Program-made: the position numbers and the translations under genes | From: Glutamicibacter sp. MNS18 | GTDB lineage: Bacteria > Actinomycetota > Actinomycetes > Actinomycetales > Micrococcaceae | NCBI RefSeq assembly: GCF_026107515.2 | Contig: NZ_JAPCHW010000004.1 | Location: 1 to 64,000 of the forward strand | DNA: 64,000 nt | Reading direction: 5' to 3' | The notes under the pieces: generated by a model | What the model was told of the DNA's origin: nothing | Seen by the model: the letters and a program-made list of their open reading frames with translations, nothing else | Database searches by the model: none | In this document: positions 11,240 to 19,961 of the stretch, one piece after another | Position numbering within the stretch: the first letter of the stretch is position 1 | How the letters are laid out: each line of letters opens with the position of its first letter

Positions 11240-12280
11240 TCAGACGCGGGCGCCGACCAGCTCCTCGCGCAGGATCCCGGCTCCCGCACTGAGTGCACTG
11301 AGCTTGGCCAGTGCGACATCGCGGGGGAACGGTGCCATGCCGCAGTTGGTGCTCGGGATCAGCTTGTCGGCATCCACGTACGCAAGCGCCTTGCGCAGGG
11401 TTTCCGCCACCTCGTCAGGGGTCTCGACCTGCTGGTTCGCCACGTCGATGGCACCGAGCATGACACGCTTGCCGCGCACCAGCTCCACGACCTCCAGCGG
11501 GACATTCGAGTGATGGGATTCCAGCGAAATGGTGTCGATGGAGGAGCGCTGCAGCAGCGGGAACGACTTCTCGTAGTGGCGCCACTGGGTGCCCAGGGTT
11601 GCCTTCCAGTCATTGTTCGCCTTGATGCCGTAGCCGAAACAGATGTGCGCCACGGTCTCCGCTGTCAGACCCTCGCAGGCGCGTTCCAGTGCTGCTACGC
11701 CCCAGTCGGCCACCTCGTCGAAGAAGACGTTGAATGCCGGCTCGTCGAACTGGATGACATCCACGCCTGCGGCTTCCAGCTCCTTGGCCTCGTGGTTCAG
11801 GATGGCGGCGAACTCCCAGGCCAGCTTCTCGCGGCTGCCGTAGTAGCCGTCGTGCAGGGTGTCCACCATGGTCATCGGGCCGGGCAGGGTCCACTTGATC
11901 TGGTGGTCGGTCAGTGTGCGCAGGAACTTCGCATCCTGCACGAACACCGGGGCCTTGCGCTCCACCGCGCCGACGACGCTGGGCACGCTGGCCTCATAGC
12001 GGTCGCGGATCAGCACCGTCTGCTTGTTCTCGAAGTCCACGCCCGACAGGTGCTCGATGAAGGTGGTGACGAAGTGCTGGCGGGTCTGCTCGCCGTCGGA
12101 AATGATGTCGATGCCGCGGCGGGTCTGCTCCAGCACCGCGGCGCGCATCGCGTCCTGCTTGCCCTCGGCCAGCGCCGCCCCCTCAAGCTTCCACGGCGAC
12201 CACAGGGTCTCGGTTTCCGAGAGCCATGAAGGCTTGGGCAGGGAACCGACGATGGAGGTGGGAAGCAGGGTGTTGGTCAT
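11240..12280 (-). CDS. mesD: MesD-type core-MetE methionine synthase (folate-independent)
   Basis: This 346-residue protein corresponds only to the C-terminal catalytic half of cobalamin-independent methionine synthase MetE. The MetE zinc ligands are present: His212 and Cys214 (HICFGYG), Glu254 (LESHHSN) and Cys313 (STNCGMAPF). The N-terminal half that binds methyltetrahydrofolate polyglutamate is absent. Its partner upstream, 31 nt away on the same strand, is a DUF1852 protein. That pairing defines the MesD/MesX class of folate-independent methionine synthases described by comparative genomics and fitness assays; MesD was reported to need MesX and oxygen. The methyl donor is not settled as far as I know. 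The ATG at 12280 has AAAGGA upstream and is the family N-terminus. Confidence 0.88.
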   Translation of the reverse strand: MTNTLLPTSIVGSLPKPSWLSETETLWSPWKLEGAALAEGKQDAMRAAVLEQTRRGIDIISDGEQTRQHFVTTFIEHLSGVDFENKQTVLIRDRYEASVPSVVGAVERKAPVFVQDAKFLRTLTDHQIKWTLPGPMTMVDTLHDGYYGSREKLAWEFAAILNHEAKELEAAGVDVIQFDEPAFNVFFDEVADWGVAALERACEGLTAETVAHICFGYGIKANNDWKATLGTQWRHYEKSFPLLQRSSIDTISLESHHSNVPLEVVELVRGKRVMLGAIDVANQQVETPDEVAETLRKALAYVDADKLIPSTNCGMAPFPRDVALAKLSALSAGAGILREELVGARV

Positions 12281-12311
12281 ATCTGGTCCTTTGGATTCTG
12301 AAGGTAAGTGA

Positions 12312-13304
12312 TTAGGCGGCGGGGACGACGTAGCCGGCGGCCCAGGCGTCGAGCAGTTCGCGGTTCGGGGTGATGAAGTGTTCTTCGGTGTACCTGCCCT
12401 GGCTTGCGCCCAGGCGGGTGCGTTCCTCGCGGTCATAGGAAACCTGGGTGCGCGAGAAGTCCTGCGCGCCCAACGAGGGCCGGTAGACCGCGGGGGCGGG
12501 GGAGTTCGCGTTGTAGATCTCGGGGCGGTAGATCTTCTGGAAGGTCTCCATGGTGGCCATCGTGCTGGCCAGCTGCAGGTTGGTGTAGTCGTTCAGCAGG
12601 TCGCCGCGGAAGTAGAAAGCCAGCGGGGCAACGGAGCCGGCGGGCATGAAGTAGCGCACGCGCAGGCCCATCTTCGCGAAGTACTCGTCGGTCAGCGAGT
12701 AGTCGTCCTGCTGGTATTCCAGGCCCAGCACCGGGTGGCTGTTGCCGGTGCGGCGGTAGGTCTTCGAGGTGGAGACGCTGATGCAGATCACCGGCAGCTG
12801 CTCGAAGCGCTGGCGGTAGGCCTCCGAATCCAGGAAATGCTGGAAAAGCCGGCCGTGCAGCTCCCCGAAATCTTCCGGGACCACCGGCTTGCCGGAGGCG
12901 TCGGCCGTTGCCGGCAGCAGCACGCTGAAGTCGTAGTCCCGCACGTAGGAGGAGAAGTTGTTGCCCACGATGCCGTGGGTGCGCGTCCCGGTGTACCGGT
13001 CCAGGATGCTGGTGTTCAGCACCTCCAGCAGAGGGAAGTCCTGCGCCCCCTGTGCCGAGTCGAAGTGCACGTTGGCGGAGATGATTTCCAGCTGGAGCGT
13101 GAAGCGCTCGCCGTCCGGATTGTCCCAGTGCATCAGGGAATTCAGGCGCCGGTCGATCATCGTCAGCGCGTTGCGCAGGTTCTCCTGGCGGTTTTCGCCG
13201 CGGGCCAGGTTGGCGAAGTTCGTCGTGATGCGCGAATCCGTGCTGGGGGTGTAGTCCTCGTCGAAGTCGGTGGTGGTGATGCTGAAAGTGAATGCGTCTG
13301 CCAT
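12312..13304 (-). CDS. mesX: MesX, DUF1852 partner of MesD
   Basis: A 330-residue DUF1852 protein (MADAFTFSITTTDFDEDY...). Members are found almost only beside core-MetE genes and are required for MesD-type methionine synthesis; the biochemical role, possibly oxygen-dependent activation or methyl transfer, is unresolved. The gene precedes mesD by 31 nt on the same strand and is divergent from a LysR regulator. Neither possible start has a good Shine-Dalgarno sequence: the ATG at 13304 fits the conserved N-terminus, while a TTG three codons upstream is less likely. The transcript may be leaderless or have a very short leader. Confidence 0.85.
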   Translation of the reverse strand: MADAFTFSITTTDFDEDYTPSTDSRITTNFANLARGENRQENLRNALTMIDRRLNSLMHWDNPDGERFTLQLEIISANVHFDSAQGAQDFPLLEVLNTSILDRYTGTRTHGIVGNNFSSYVRDYDFSVLLPATADASGKPVVPEDFGELHGRLFQHFLDSEAYRQRFEQLPVICISVSTSKTYRRTGNSHPVLGLEYQQDDYSLTDEYFAKMGLRVRYFMPAGSVAPLAFYFRGDLLNDYTNLQLASTMATMETFQKIYRPEIYNANSPAPAVYRPSLGAQDFSRTQVSYDREERTRLGASQGRYTEEHFITPNRELLDAWAAGYVVPAA

Positions 13305-13408
13305 GGCGGCCAATCTGTTGCTGAGGGGCCTGGGCAGGCCGGAATCAAGTCGATGTGTCCATCATGCAGCGCCATCGTTGATATCAGGTAACTCCGGCAA
13401 ACTATGGC

Positions 13409-13423
13409 TTGATATAGACTCAA
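13409..13423. promoter_or_regulatory. LysR-type operator candidate between mesX and the LysR gene
   Basis: TTGATATAGACTCAA is a dyad (TTGA-N7-TCAA) with the T-N11-A geometry of LysR binding sites. It ends 3 bp before the LysR start codon. The half TTGATAT recurs at about 13378. Both lie in the 122-bp divergent promoter region. Confidence 0.45.
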
Positions 13424-13426
13424 CCT

Positions 13427-14368
13427 ATGGTTCAAGGAGCAAGTGGTCTGACACTGCAGCAGATGCGCTATTTCACCACGGTCGCGGCCGAGGGATCGAT
13501 CTCAGCGGCTGCAGACTTGCTCTACGTTGCGCAGCCGAGCATGTCCTCGGCAATGAAGGAACTCGAAGCCCGGGTGGGACGCACCCTGCTCATCCGCTCG
13601 GCCAGGGGCATTACCCTCACCACCGAAGGGGCCGAGTTCCTCGGCTACGCCCGGCAGGTGCTCGAACAAGTGGAACTGCTCGAGCAGCGCTACCTCGGCC
13701 GCCCGCCCTCCCGCCGCCTGCTCGGAATATCGACGCAGCATTATTCCTTCGCCGTGGACGCGTTCGTCAGGACGGTCCAGGCCAGCGGGGCCGACGAGTA
13801 CGAGTTCTCGCTGCGCGAGACCCGCACCGAACAGATCATCGAGGACGTGCGTACCCTGCGCAGCGAGATCGGCATCCTCTACCGCAACGACTTCAACCGG
13901 AAGGTCATCGACAAGCTGCTGCGTGAGTCCCGGCTCGTCTTCCACCCCTTGTTCCTGGCCGATCCGCACATCTTCATTTCGCGTAGCAACCCGTTGGCCT
14001 CCCGCCCGCGGGTGGAGCTGGCAGACCTCGAAGACCTGCCGCGCCTGACCTTCGACCAGGGCGCCAACAACTCGTTCTACTTCGCCGAGGAGATCCTCTC
14101 CACAAGCTCCAGCAAACGCGAGATCCAGGTCTCGGACCGCGCGACCATCTTCAACCTCATGATCGGCCTGGGCGGGTACACGATCTCCACGGGTATCATC
14201 AGCGACGAGCTCGACCCGTCCATCGTCGCCATCCCGCTGGATGTCGATGAGCGCATCGAGATCGGCTGGATCGACCATGCCGCGATTCCGCTGACCGAAC
14301 AAGCACGGCGCTATCTGGAAGAAGTGCGTTCCGTTGTCGCAGGCTTCGGGGTCCAGCTCATCGGTTGA
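13427..14368 (+). CDS. LysR-family regulator, probably of methionine/sulfur genes
   Basis: A 313-residue LysR regulator with an N-terminal winged helix (LTLQQMRYFTTVAAEGSISAAADLLYVAQPSMSSAMKELE, residues 8-47) and a C-terminal substrate-binding-like domain (about 95-300). It is divergent from mesX-mesD and followed by the SAM-riboswitch-controlled sulfur genes, which suggests sensing of a methionine or sulfur intermediate, as MetR and CysB do elsewhere (inference). The ATG at 13427 lacks an upstream Shine-Dalgarno sequence and may be leaderless. A hairpin (CCCTCG/CGAGGG, about 14372-14388) directly follows the stop codon. Confidence 0.88.
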   Translation: MVQGASGLTLQQMRYFTTVAAEGSISAAADLLYVAQPSMSSAMKELEARVGRTLLIRSARGITLTTEGAEFLGYARQVLEQVELLEQRYLGRPPSRRLLGISTQHYSFAVDAFVRTVQASGADEYEFSLRETRTEQIIEDVRTLRSEIGILYRNDFNRKVIDKLLRESRLVFHPLFLADPHIFISRSNPLASRPRVELADLEDLPRLTFDQGANNSFYFAEEILSTSSSKREIQVSDRATIFNLMIGLGGYTISTGIISDELDPSIVAIPLDVDERIEIGWIDHAAIPLTEQARRYLEEVRSVVAGFGVQLIG

Positions 14369-14613
14369 AGCCCTCGCGCACCGAGGGGGCGTAACACGCT
14401 GTCATCCGCTGGACCGTGCGAGACATATTAGATGGGCCAAAGCCTGTAATCCCGCGGAATCCGGCAGCAACCGCGCGTCACACAACGGATCCGGGCCGTG
14501 CGTCATCATGACAAGATCGCGACATGTGAAGCCGGGAAACCTTGTGTGAAGCCCGGGACCGGACACCGCTTGCGCCGTCCGAAGCCGTTGCCCAATCATG
14601 GAAGCACAACAAC
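14369..14613 (+). promoter_or_regulatory. Promoter and upstream leader of the metY-like operon
   Basis: A 245-bp region between the LysR stop codon and the SAM-I aptamer. It opens with the GC hairpin noted for the LysR gene and must contain the promoter for the riboswitch-led transcript. A TATTAG at about 14425 could be a -10 element, but I see no clear -35. There is no open frame of note. Confidence 0.4.
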
Positions 14614-14698
14614 CCATCAAGAGCGACCGAGAGATCTGGCTCGTCGACGTCGCAGCAACCATCGGGAAACCGAAAGGTGCTAATGCCAGGAACGATGG
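14614..14698 (+). ncRNA. SAM-I (S-box) riboswitch aptamer
   Basis: The S-box conserved elements occur in order: P1 strand CCATC (14614-14618), CAAGAG, the P2 helix GCGAC/GTCGC with inner CGAG/CTCG and the kink region, GCAGCAACC, the P3 hairpin TCGG-GAAA-CCGA, then AAGGTGCTAATGCCAG, and the closing P1 strand GATGG (14694-14698). SAM-I aptamers bind S-adenosylmethionine and switch off sulfur and methionine genes. It precedes two Cys/Met-metabolism PLP enzyme genes, which is the expected target class. Confidence 0.88.
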
Positions 14699-14754
14699 AG
14701 CAGCTGCCGAACGCGTCCTGGGGCTCCGTGCTCTGCGCGGTGTTCGGTGCACTC

Positions 14755-14778
14755 CCTCGTGCGGCAAAAACGAGGAGG
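14755..14778 (+). promoter_or_regulatory. Hairpin sequestering the Shine-Dalgarno sequence downstream of the SAM-I aptamer
   Basis: CCTCGT (14755-14760) can pair with ACGAGG (14770-14775), which overlaps the strong ribosome binding site GAGGAGG (14772-14778) of the next gene. No T-run follows. This suggests the riboswitch acts on translation initiation rather than by transcription termination (inference). Confidence 0.6.
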
Positions 14779-14782
14779 AACC

Positions 14783-16102
14783 ATGGCGCAGCCCAACACC
14801 CAACCGTCGACGACGGCCATCCACGCCGGATATACGCCCAGCGGTGACCACCGCCCGCTGACGGTGCCGCTGTATTCCTCAGCGGCCTACGAGTTCGGCT
14901 CGCATGCCGAAGCCGTGGAAAAGTTCGCGTTGCGCCAGGCCGGCTTCACCTACTCCCGCACCGGCAACCCCACCGTGTCGGTGTTCGAACAACGCGCCGC
15001 CGCACTGGAAGGCGGAGCCTACGCGGTGGCCACGGCCACCGGCCAGGCTGCCGTCGCGCTATCCCTGCTGGCCCTGACCCAGGGCCCGAAGCACATCATC
15101 GCCTCCAACCAGCTCTACGGCGGCACCGTCGACCTGCTGACCGACTCCTTCAACGATTTCGGCATCCGCGTCAGCTTTGTCGACCCGGATGAACCTTCCG
15201 CCTGGGAGGCGGCCATCGAGGCGGATACCCGGGCCTTCTTCCTGGAATCGGTCACCAACCCGCTTTCCACCCTCCCGGATCTACCGGAGCTGGCCGAGGT
15301 GGCGCACCGCCATAACATTCCGGTGGTGGTGGATAACACCCTGGCCACTCCGGCGAACTTCAAGCCGCTGGCCTTCGGCGCCGACATCGTGGTGCACTCG
15401 GCCACCAAGGCGCTGGCCGGACACGGGCAGGTGCTCGGCGGCGTGGTCGTCGACGCCGGAACATTCGACTTTTCCGACCAGGAGCGCTGGCCGCAGATCG
15501 CCCGCGCCCGCGAACGCTATGCCGGCACCTCGCTACTGGCCCGCTACGGGGACGGGGCCTACTCCATGCTGGTGCGCTCAAAGTTCCTGCACGATCTGGG
15601 CCCCGCGCTGTCGGCCGGCAACGCCCACACCATCCTGACCGGGATGGAAACCCTGCCCGTGCGCGCCACCGCCGCCACCCGGAACCTGCTGCTGCTGGCG
15701 AACTTCCTTCAGGCCCACCCGCTGCTCAAAGCGGTGCACCACCCCTCGCGAAGCGCCCATCGGCACCATGATCGCCTGGCAAAGTTCTTCCCGCGCGGTA
15801 CCGGCAGCGTGCTGGCCGTGGAATTGCACGACGCCGACCTGGTGCCGGCGTTCATCGACAACCTGGAAATCATCACCCTGGCTGCGAACATCGGCGATAC
15901 CCGCACCATGATCGCCCACCCGGCGACGATGACCCACTGCCGCCTCTCGACCCAGCAGCTGGAGCAGGCCGGGCTGAACGCGGCGGTGCTTCGCCTGTCG
16001 GTGGGGCTGGAAGACCCGGCGGATCTGATCCGGGACCTGGACCGCGCACTGGCGGCCGCGCAGGCCGCAGCATCGATCGAAAAGGAAGTGAGCTTCGCAT
16101 GA
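14783..16102 (+). CDS. O-acetylhomoserine sulfhydrylase-type Cys/Met PLP enzyme
   Basis: A 439-residue PLP-dependent Cys/Met metabolism enzyme with TYSRTGNPTVSVFEQRAAALEGG, the VDNTLATP block and the PLP lysine Lys209 in HSATKALAGHG. Length and the N-terminus resemble O-acetylhomoserine aminocarboxypropyltransferase (MetY), which makes homocysteine from O-acetylhomoserine and sulfide. A neighbouring specificity (O-succinylhomoserine, or methanethiol to methionine directly) cannot be excluded. The ATG at 14783 has GAGGAGG four bases upstream, within the regulatory hairpin. The stop overlaps the next start by 4 bp (ATGA). Homocysteine made here would feed the MesD synthase encoded divergently. 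Confidence 0.85.
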   Translation: MAQPNTQPSTTAIHAGYTPSGDHRPLTVPLYSSAAYEFGSHAEAVEKFALRQAGFTYSRTGNPTVSVFEQRAAALEGGAYAVATATGQAAVALSLLALTQGPKHIIASNQLYGGTVDLLTDSFNDFGIRVSFVDPDEPSAWEAAIEADTRAFFLESVTNPLSTLPDLPELAEVAHRHNIPVVVDNTLATPANFKPLAFGADIVVHSATKALAGHGQVLGGVVVDAGTFDFSDQERWPQIARARERYAGTSLLARYGDGAYSMLVRSKFLHDLGPALSAGNAHTILTGMETLPVRATAATRNLLLLANFLQAHPLLKAVHHPSRSAHRHHDRLAKFFPRGTGSVLAVELHDADLVPAFIDNLEIITLAANIGDTRTMIAHPATMTHCRLSTQQLEQAGLNAAVLRLSVGLEDPADLIRDLDRALAAAQAAASIEKEVSFA

Positions 16103-17319
16103 GCGGATTCAACACCCTGGCCGTCCACGCCGGACAGCACAAGGACCCGTACACCGGAGCCGTGATCCCGCCGATCTACCAGACCAGCACGTTCATCCAG
16201 GACGGCATCAACGTGCTGCGCGCCGGCCACGAGTACTCGCGCGGCTCGAATCCGACCCGCGACGGGTTCCAGACCCAGCTGGCCGCGCTGGAGGGCGGAG
16301 CCGCCGGCTTCTCCTTCGCCTCCGGGATCGCCGCGGAGGACGCCCTGCTGCGTGCCGTGCTGGCCCCGGGCGACCACATCATCCTGGGGGCCGACGGCTA
16401 CGGCGGCACCCACCGGCTGATCTCCCGGCTGCACCGCAAGTGGGGGATCACCTCCAGCGCAGTGGATATCACCAACCTGGATGCGGTGCGCGCCGCGATC
16501 CGCCCGAACACCGCGCTGCTCTGGGTGGAAACCCCCTCCAACCCGCTCCTGGGGATCGCCGACCTGGCCGGCTGGGCGGCCCTGGCCCACGAATACGGGG
16601 CCCTGCTGGTGGTGGATAACACCTTCGCCACCCCGTACCTGCAACGCCCCCTGGACTTCGGGGCGCACGCGGTGGTGCACTCGACCACCAAGTACATCGG
16701 CGGGCACTCGGATGTGCTGGGCGGGGCGGTGATCGTCACCGACCACCTGCACCGCGGTGAATCGCTGGCCGAGGCGATCGGCTTCCAGCAGTTCGCCGGG
16801 GGTGCGGTCTCCGGGCCGCAGGATTCCTACCTGGCCGCCCGCGGGCTGAAGACGCTGGGGCTGCGCATGGAACGACATGGCTGCAACGCCGGGGTGATCG
16901 CCCAGTGGCTCACCGAACGCCCCGAGGTGGGCCGGGTGCTCTACCCGGGGCTGCCCGATCACCCGGGGCACGCGCTGGCAGCTGCCCAGCAGCGCGGGTT
17001 CGGAGGGATCCTGTCCCTGCAGCTGGCCGACGAGGCCGCCGCCCGGGCCTTTGCCCAGTCCATGGAGTACTTCCAGCTCTCGGTCTCCCTGGGCGGGGTG
17101 GAATCGCTGGTCTGCTACCCGCGGGAAATGACCCACGCCTCGCTGATCGGCACCGCGCTGGAGATCCCGGCCAACCTGGTGCGCCTGTCGGTGGGCATCG
17201 AGGAGCCCGAGGACCTGCTGGCCGACCTGGAACGCGGGTTGGCGGCGGCACGTACCGCCGGCGGACTGGCCAAACTGGCCGCGCCGGCCGGCCGGCAACA
17301 GGTAGCCGCGGCACGGTAG
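16099..17319 (+). CDS. Cystathionine gamma-synthase/lyase-type PLP enzyme
   Basis: A 406-residue member of the trans-sulfuration PLP family. It has IPPIYQTSTF, EYSRGSNPTRDGFQTQLAALEGG, VVDNTFATPYLQRPLDFGAHAVVHSTTKYIGGHSD (PLP lysine Lys198) and the C-terminal SLGGVESLVCYPREMTHASL block. These fit cystathionine gamma-synthase (MetB) or gamma-lyase; sequence alone does not separate them. It is translationally coupled to the preceding gene and shares its SAM-I riboswitch. The pair offers both direct sulfhydrylation and trans-sulfuration. Its stop is followed, 28 bp on, by the stop of a convergent gene. Confidence 0.85.
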   Translation: MSGFNTLAVHAGQHKDPYTGAVIPPIYQTSTFIQDGINVLRAGHEYSRGSNPTRDGFQTQLAALEGGAAGFSFASGIAAEDALLRAVLAPGDHIILGADGYGGTHRLISRLHRKWGITSSAVDITNLDAVRAAIRPNTALLWVETPSNPLLGIADLAGWAALAHEYGALLVVDNTFATPYLQRPLDFGAHAVVHSTTKYIGGHSDVLGGAVIVTDHLHRGESLAEAIGFQQFAGGAVSGPQDSYLAARGLKTLGLRMERHGCNAGVIAQWLTERPEVGRVLYPGLPDHPGHALAAAQQRGFGGILSLQLADEAAARAFAQSMEYFQLSVSLGGVESLVCYPREMTHASLIGTALEIPANLVRLSVGIEEPEDLLADLERGLAAARTAGGLAKLAAPAGRQQVAAAR

Positions 17320-17347
17320 GCGACGGACGGTCACTGCGGCTACCGGA

Positions 17348-18277
17348 TCATTCCCCGGTAGCCCGCACCACGTTGAGCAGTTCCCGGCCCGCGGCCAGCC
17401 GTTGCATCTGCTGGACCGCCAGCTGCCCGCAGAGCCTGGACACCTGCGTGGTGTTCCCGCCGGTATGCGGGGTGATCAGGCAATTCGGGGCGCTCCACAA
17501 GCGATGCCCGGGCGGTAGCGGTTCGGGGTCGGTGACATCCAGGGCCGCGCCCAGCCGCCCGGTCTCCAGTTCGGCCAGCAACGCACCGGTATCCACCACC
17601 GGGCCGCGGCCGATGTTCACCAGCAGGGCGCCATCACGCATGCTCGACAGGAATGCGGCATCCACCAGCCGTTCGGTGGAGGCATCGTGCGGCAGCGCGA
17701 TGATGACGATGTCCGCCTCGGGCAGCAGTCCGGGCAGCTCGTGAAGGGCATGCACCGCGGCACCGTCCGGTGCGATGCGGGCGGTGCGGGCCACCGGCAG
17801 CACCCGGGCCGGCCCGAAGGGCGCCAGCCGGGCCGCGATCCCGGCACCCACCCCGCCGTAGCCCAGCAACAGCACCGTGGCCCCATGCAGGGTCGGAGAC
17901 CAGGCCGGATTCCACCGCTGCCTATCCTGGTCACGCACCGCGGCGGGAACAGCGCGCAGGGCGGCCAGCAGCAGGGCCAGGGCGTGTTCGGCGGTGGCGT
18001 CCTCGATGGCCCCACGCGAATTGCTCAGCCCGACCCCCTCCGGCAGGTGCTCCAGCACCCATTCGAAACCCAGGGACAGCAGGTGCACATGCCGCAACCC
18101 CGGGATCCGGGCCACCAGCGGGTGGCGCTCCGGCTGCCGGGGACGTTCGGTGATGAGCACCTCGGCCTCCGGCGGCTCGCATGGAGCATCGTTCAGATGC
18201 CACAAGAGGGGCTCGATCCCCGGCAACTGCAACGCCGAGGCGAGTTCCTGGGTCGGGACCAGCACACGAAGGGACAC
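17348..18277 (-). CDS. D-isomer-specific 2-hydroxyacid dehydrogenase
   Basis: A 309-residue NAD(P)-dependent 2-hydroxyacid dehydrogenase. The Rossmann motif GYGGVGAGIA sits in the middle, and the catalytic triad is visible as Arg in NIGRGPVVD, Glu in DVTDPEPLPPGH and His in ITPHTGGN. It would reduce a 2-keto acid or oxidise a D-2-hydroxy acid (glyoxylate/hydroxypyruvate or phosphoglycerate-like substrates). I chose the GTG at 18277, with AAGGAAG four bases before it; frames further upstream lack homology. It lies beside sulfur amino acid genes but is convergent with them, so a shared pathway is not implied. Confidence 0.87.
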   Translation of the reverse strand: MSLRVLVPTQELASALQLPGIEPLLWHLNDAPCEPPEAEVLITERPRQPERHPLVARIPGLRHVHLLSLGFEWVLEHLPEGVGLSNSRGAIEDATAEHALALLLAALRAVPAAVRDQDRQRWNPAWSPTLHGATVLLLGYGGVGAGIAARLAPFGPARVLPVARTARIAPDGAAVHALHELPGLLPEADIVIIALPHDASTERLVDAAFLSSMRDGALLVNIGRGPVVDTGALLAELETGRLGAALDVTDPEPLPPGHRLWSAPNCLITPHTGGNTTQVSRLCGQLAVQQMQRLAAGRELLNVVRATGE

Positions 18278-18431
18278 TGGGCTTCCTTGTCTTCGGTGGA
18301 CGGTGGACGGTGGGATGGGCCGGTCACGGGAACAGCCCATGGATCCCATTCTGCCCAGCATGGCACGGTGGGGATAATGCCGTGTCACATCGGGGTCATC
18401 TGGATGGCGGGGCCGCCAGGTGATCCGGAGG

Positions 18432-19961
18432 CTACAGCCCGCGGCCCAGTTCCCAGATCCCCTCGGCGGTACCGGTCAGCAACGAGTTGACCGAGACGGC
18501 CTGGGCGTCGGTGAAGGAGGCGATGTAGTCGACGATGGCCCGTGCCTGTCCCAACCGTTCCACCTCGCCGTGCCCAGCCGGACCGAACCGCGCCGGGTCG
18601 ACATTGCGCAGCGCCCGGTACTCCTCGGTGGCAGCCTGCACCGAGTCTAGTAGCCGGCGCGGGGCGCGGGCGGCATCCACCGGGTCGTTGAGCCAATCCC
18701 GGAACCCCAGGGCCAGCGAGGAAATGATCCTGGTCTGCCCGCGCTGGTACACCGCCAGGTCGGAACGGTCCAGCACGAAGCGCGAATGCACGAACTTGAG
18801 CACCACCACGTCATGCCAGGCCGCATCACCCAGGCGCAGGTGTCCGCTGCGCACATGGGGCCGGCGCTGGACCACCACCGATGACTGCAACCGGTCGATC
18901 CAGCGCCGGGTGAACCCGGTGACCGCCCGGTCCGCTTCCAACCCGCCATCGTAGGGCACCGCCAGCAGCCCCTCGACCAGGTCGTGTTCCACGCGTTGCA
19001 CCGAATCGCGGAAGGCCTGCGCATCGGCGATCCACGGATCCTTGGCCAGCAGCCTGCGCCAGGTGCGCTCCAGCGCATGTCCGGGACGGCGCAGATCCAG
19101 GTGCTTGTCGGGGATATCGGTCAGCGTGCGCGAGTGGTTCAGCCACGCCCGCAGTTCGGCGGAGACCGAGGTGTACTGCAATACCCCGGCCCGGTAGAAG
19201 TCGTCCAGGTCGTGCACCGCGTAGGCGATGTCATCGGCCACATCCATTACCGAGCACTCCAGGGTCTGCTGGTGCGCGGCGATATGCGGGAACACCGAGA
19301 GCACATCGCGCATCTCGGCGGCCTCGATGTCGTAGCAGGAGAACTTCGCCGCCCCGGTCCCGGCCACATCCCCGGCTCCGCGCGGCAGCTCGCGAGCCGG
19401 CAGCTGCCGGTCGGCCCACTCGTCACGCGCCCACGGGTACTTCAGCACCCCGGCCCGCACGGCCCGGGTCAGGTTCAGCCCGCGCGCCGTGGCATCGCAG
19501 CTGTCCAGCGCGGTCAGGATCCTGAAGGTCTGCGCGTTGCCCTCGAACCCGTCGGGTAGTCCCAGGCTCCGGCGGGCCACCCGGTCCAGCTCCTGCTCGC
19601 CCAGGTGCCCGAACGGCGGGTGCCCCAGGTCGTGGGCGGCCGCGGCGGCCTGCACCACCACCGGATCGCACCCGCCCAGTTCCGCGACCAACGCCACCGT
19701 GTCGGCATCGGCATTGCGTAGCCCGATGGCGATGGAACGCGCCACCGCGGAGACCTTCAGCGAGTGCGTGAGCCGGTTGTGGATGACGGTTCCGGCGCCG
19801 GCCTGCGGGATCACCTGGGTGACCGCCGAAAGCCGGGAAAAATACGGGGAGAAACGGATCCGCTCGATATCCACGCGGAATTCGTCCTCGCCGGCGCGAA
19901 TCGGTTCGGCGATATCGCGTTCCCGCCCGCCGTGCTGGTGACTTTTTTGACTGGGATACAT
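18432..19961 (-). CDS. HD-domain deoxyguanosinetriphosphate triphosphohydrolase-like dNTPase
   Basis: A 509-residue dGTPase-family protein. The HD metal site is seen as His61/His66 (HNRLTHSLK), His110-Asp111 and His114/His119 (AHDLGHPPFGH), followed by EGNAQTFRIL and the helical C-terminal half (about 180-505). Such enzymes release tripolyphosphate from dNTPs and control nucleotide pools. It is longer than the roughly 420-residue dgt protein typical of actinobacteria, so it may be a second, less well characterised subfamily. The ATG at 19961 has no clear Shine-Dalgarno sequence. It is divergent from the TerC gene. Confidence 0.87.
   Translation of the reverse strand: MYPSQKSHQHGGRERDIAEPIRAGEDEFRVDIERIRFSPYFSRLSAVTQVIPQAGAGTVIHNRLTHSLKVSAVARSIAIGLRNADADTVALVAELGGCDPVVVQAAAAAHDLGHPPFGHLGEQELDRVARRSLGLPDGFEGNAQTFRILTALDSCDATARGLNLTRAVRAGVLKYPWARDEWADRQLPARELPRGAGDVAGTGAAKFSCYDIEAAEMRDVLSVFPHIAAHQQTLECSVMDVADDIAYAVHDLDDFYRAGVLQYTSVSAELRAWLNHSRTLTDIPDKHLDLRRPGHALERTWRRLLAKDPWIADAQAFRDSVQRVEHDLVEGLLAVPYDGGLEADRAVTGFTRRWIDRLQSSVVVQRRPHVRSGHLRLGDAAWHDVVVLKFVHSRFVLDRSDLAVYQRGQTRIISSLALGFRDWLNDPVDAARAPRRLLDSVQAATEEYRALRNVDPARFGPAGHGEVERLGQARAIVDYIASFTDAQAVSVNSLLTGTAEGIWELGRGL

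Noticed and set aside
10742-12229. A 495-codon plus-strand open frame opposite mesD and the YdeI gene
   Set aside because: Antisense shadow of conserved proteins, with no ribosome binding site and no recognisable domain.
13305-13426. Search for a cobalamin or SAM riboswitch before mesX
   Set aside because: The divergent promoter region is too short, and none of the conserved boxes are present.
14430-14510. AATCCGGCAGCAACC stretch considered as a second riboswitch before the SAM-I element
   Set aside because: It resembles the S-box GCAACC segment only locally. The AAGAG, GGTGC and closing P1 parts are absent, and it does not match the cobalamin box.
15709-17334. A 541-codon minus-strand open frame opposite the two Cys/Met PLP genes
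   Set aside because: It overlaps two full-length conserved enzymes and has no domain match.
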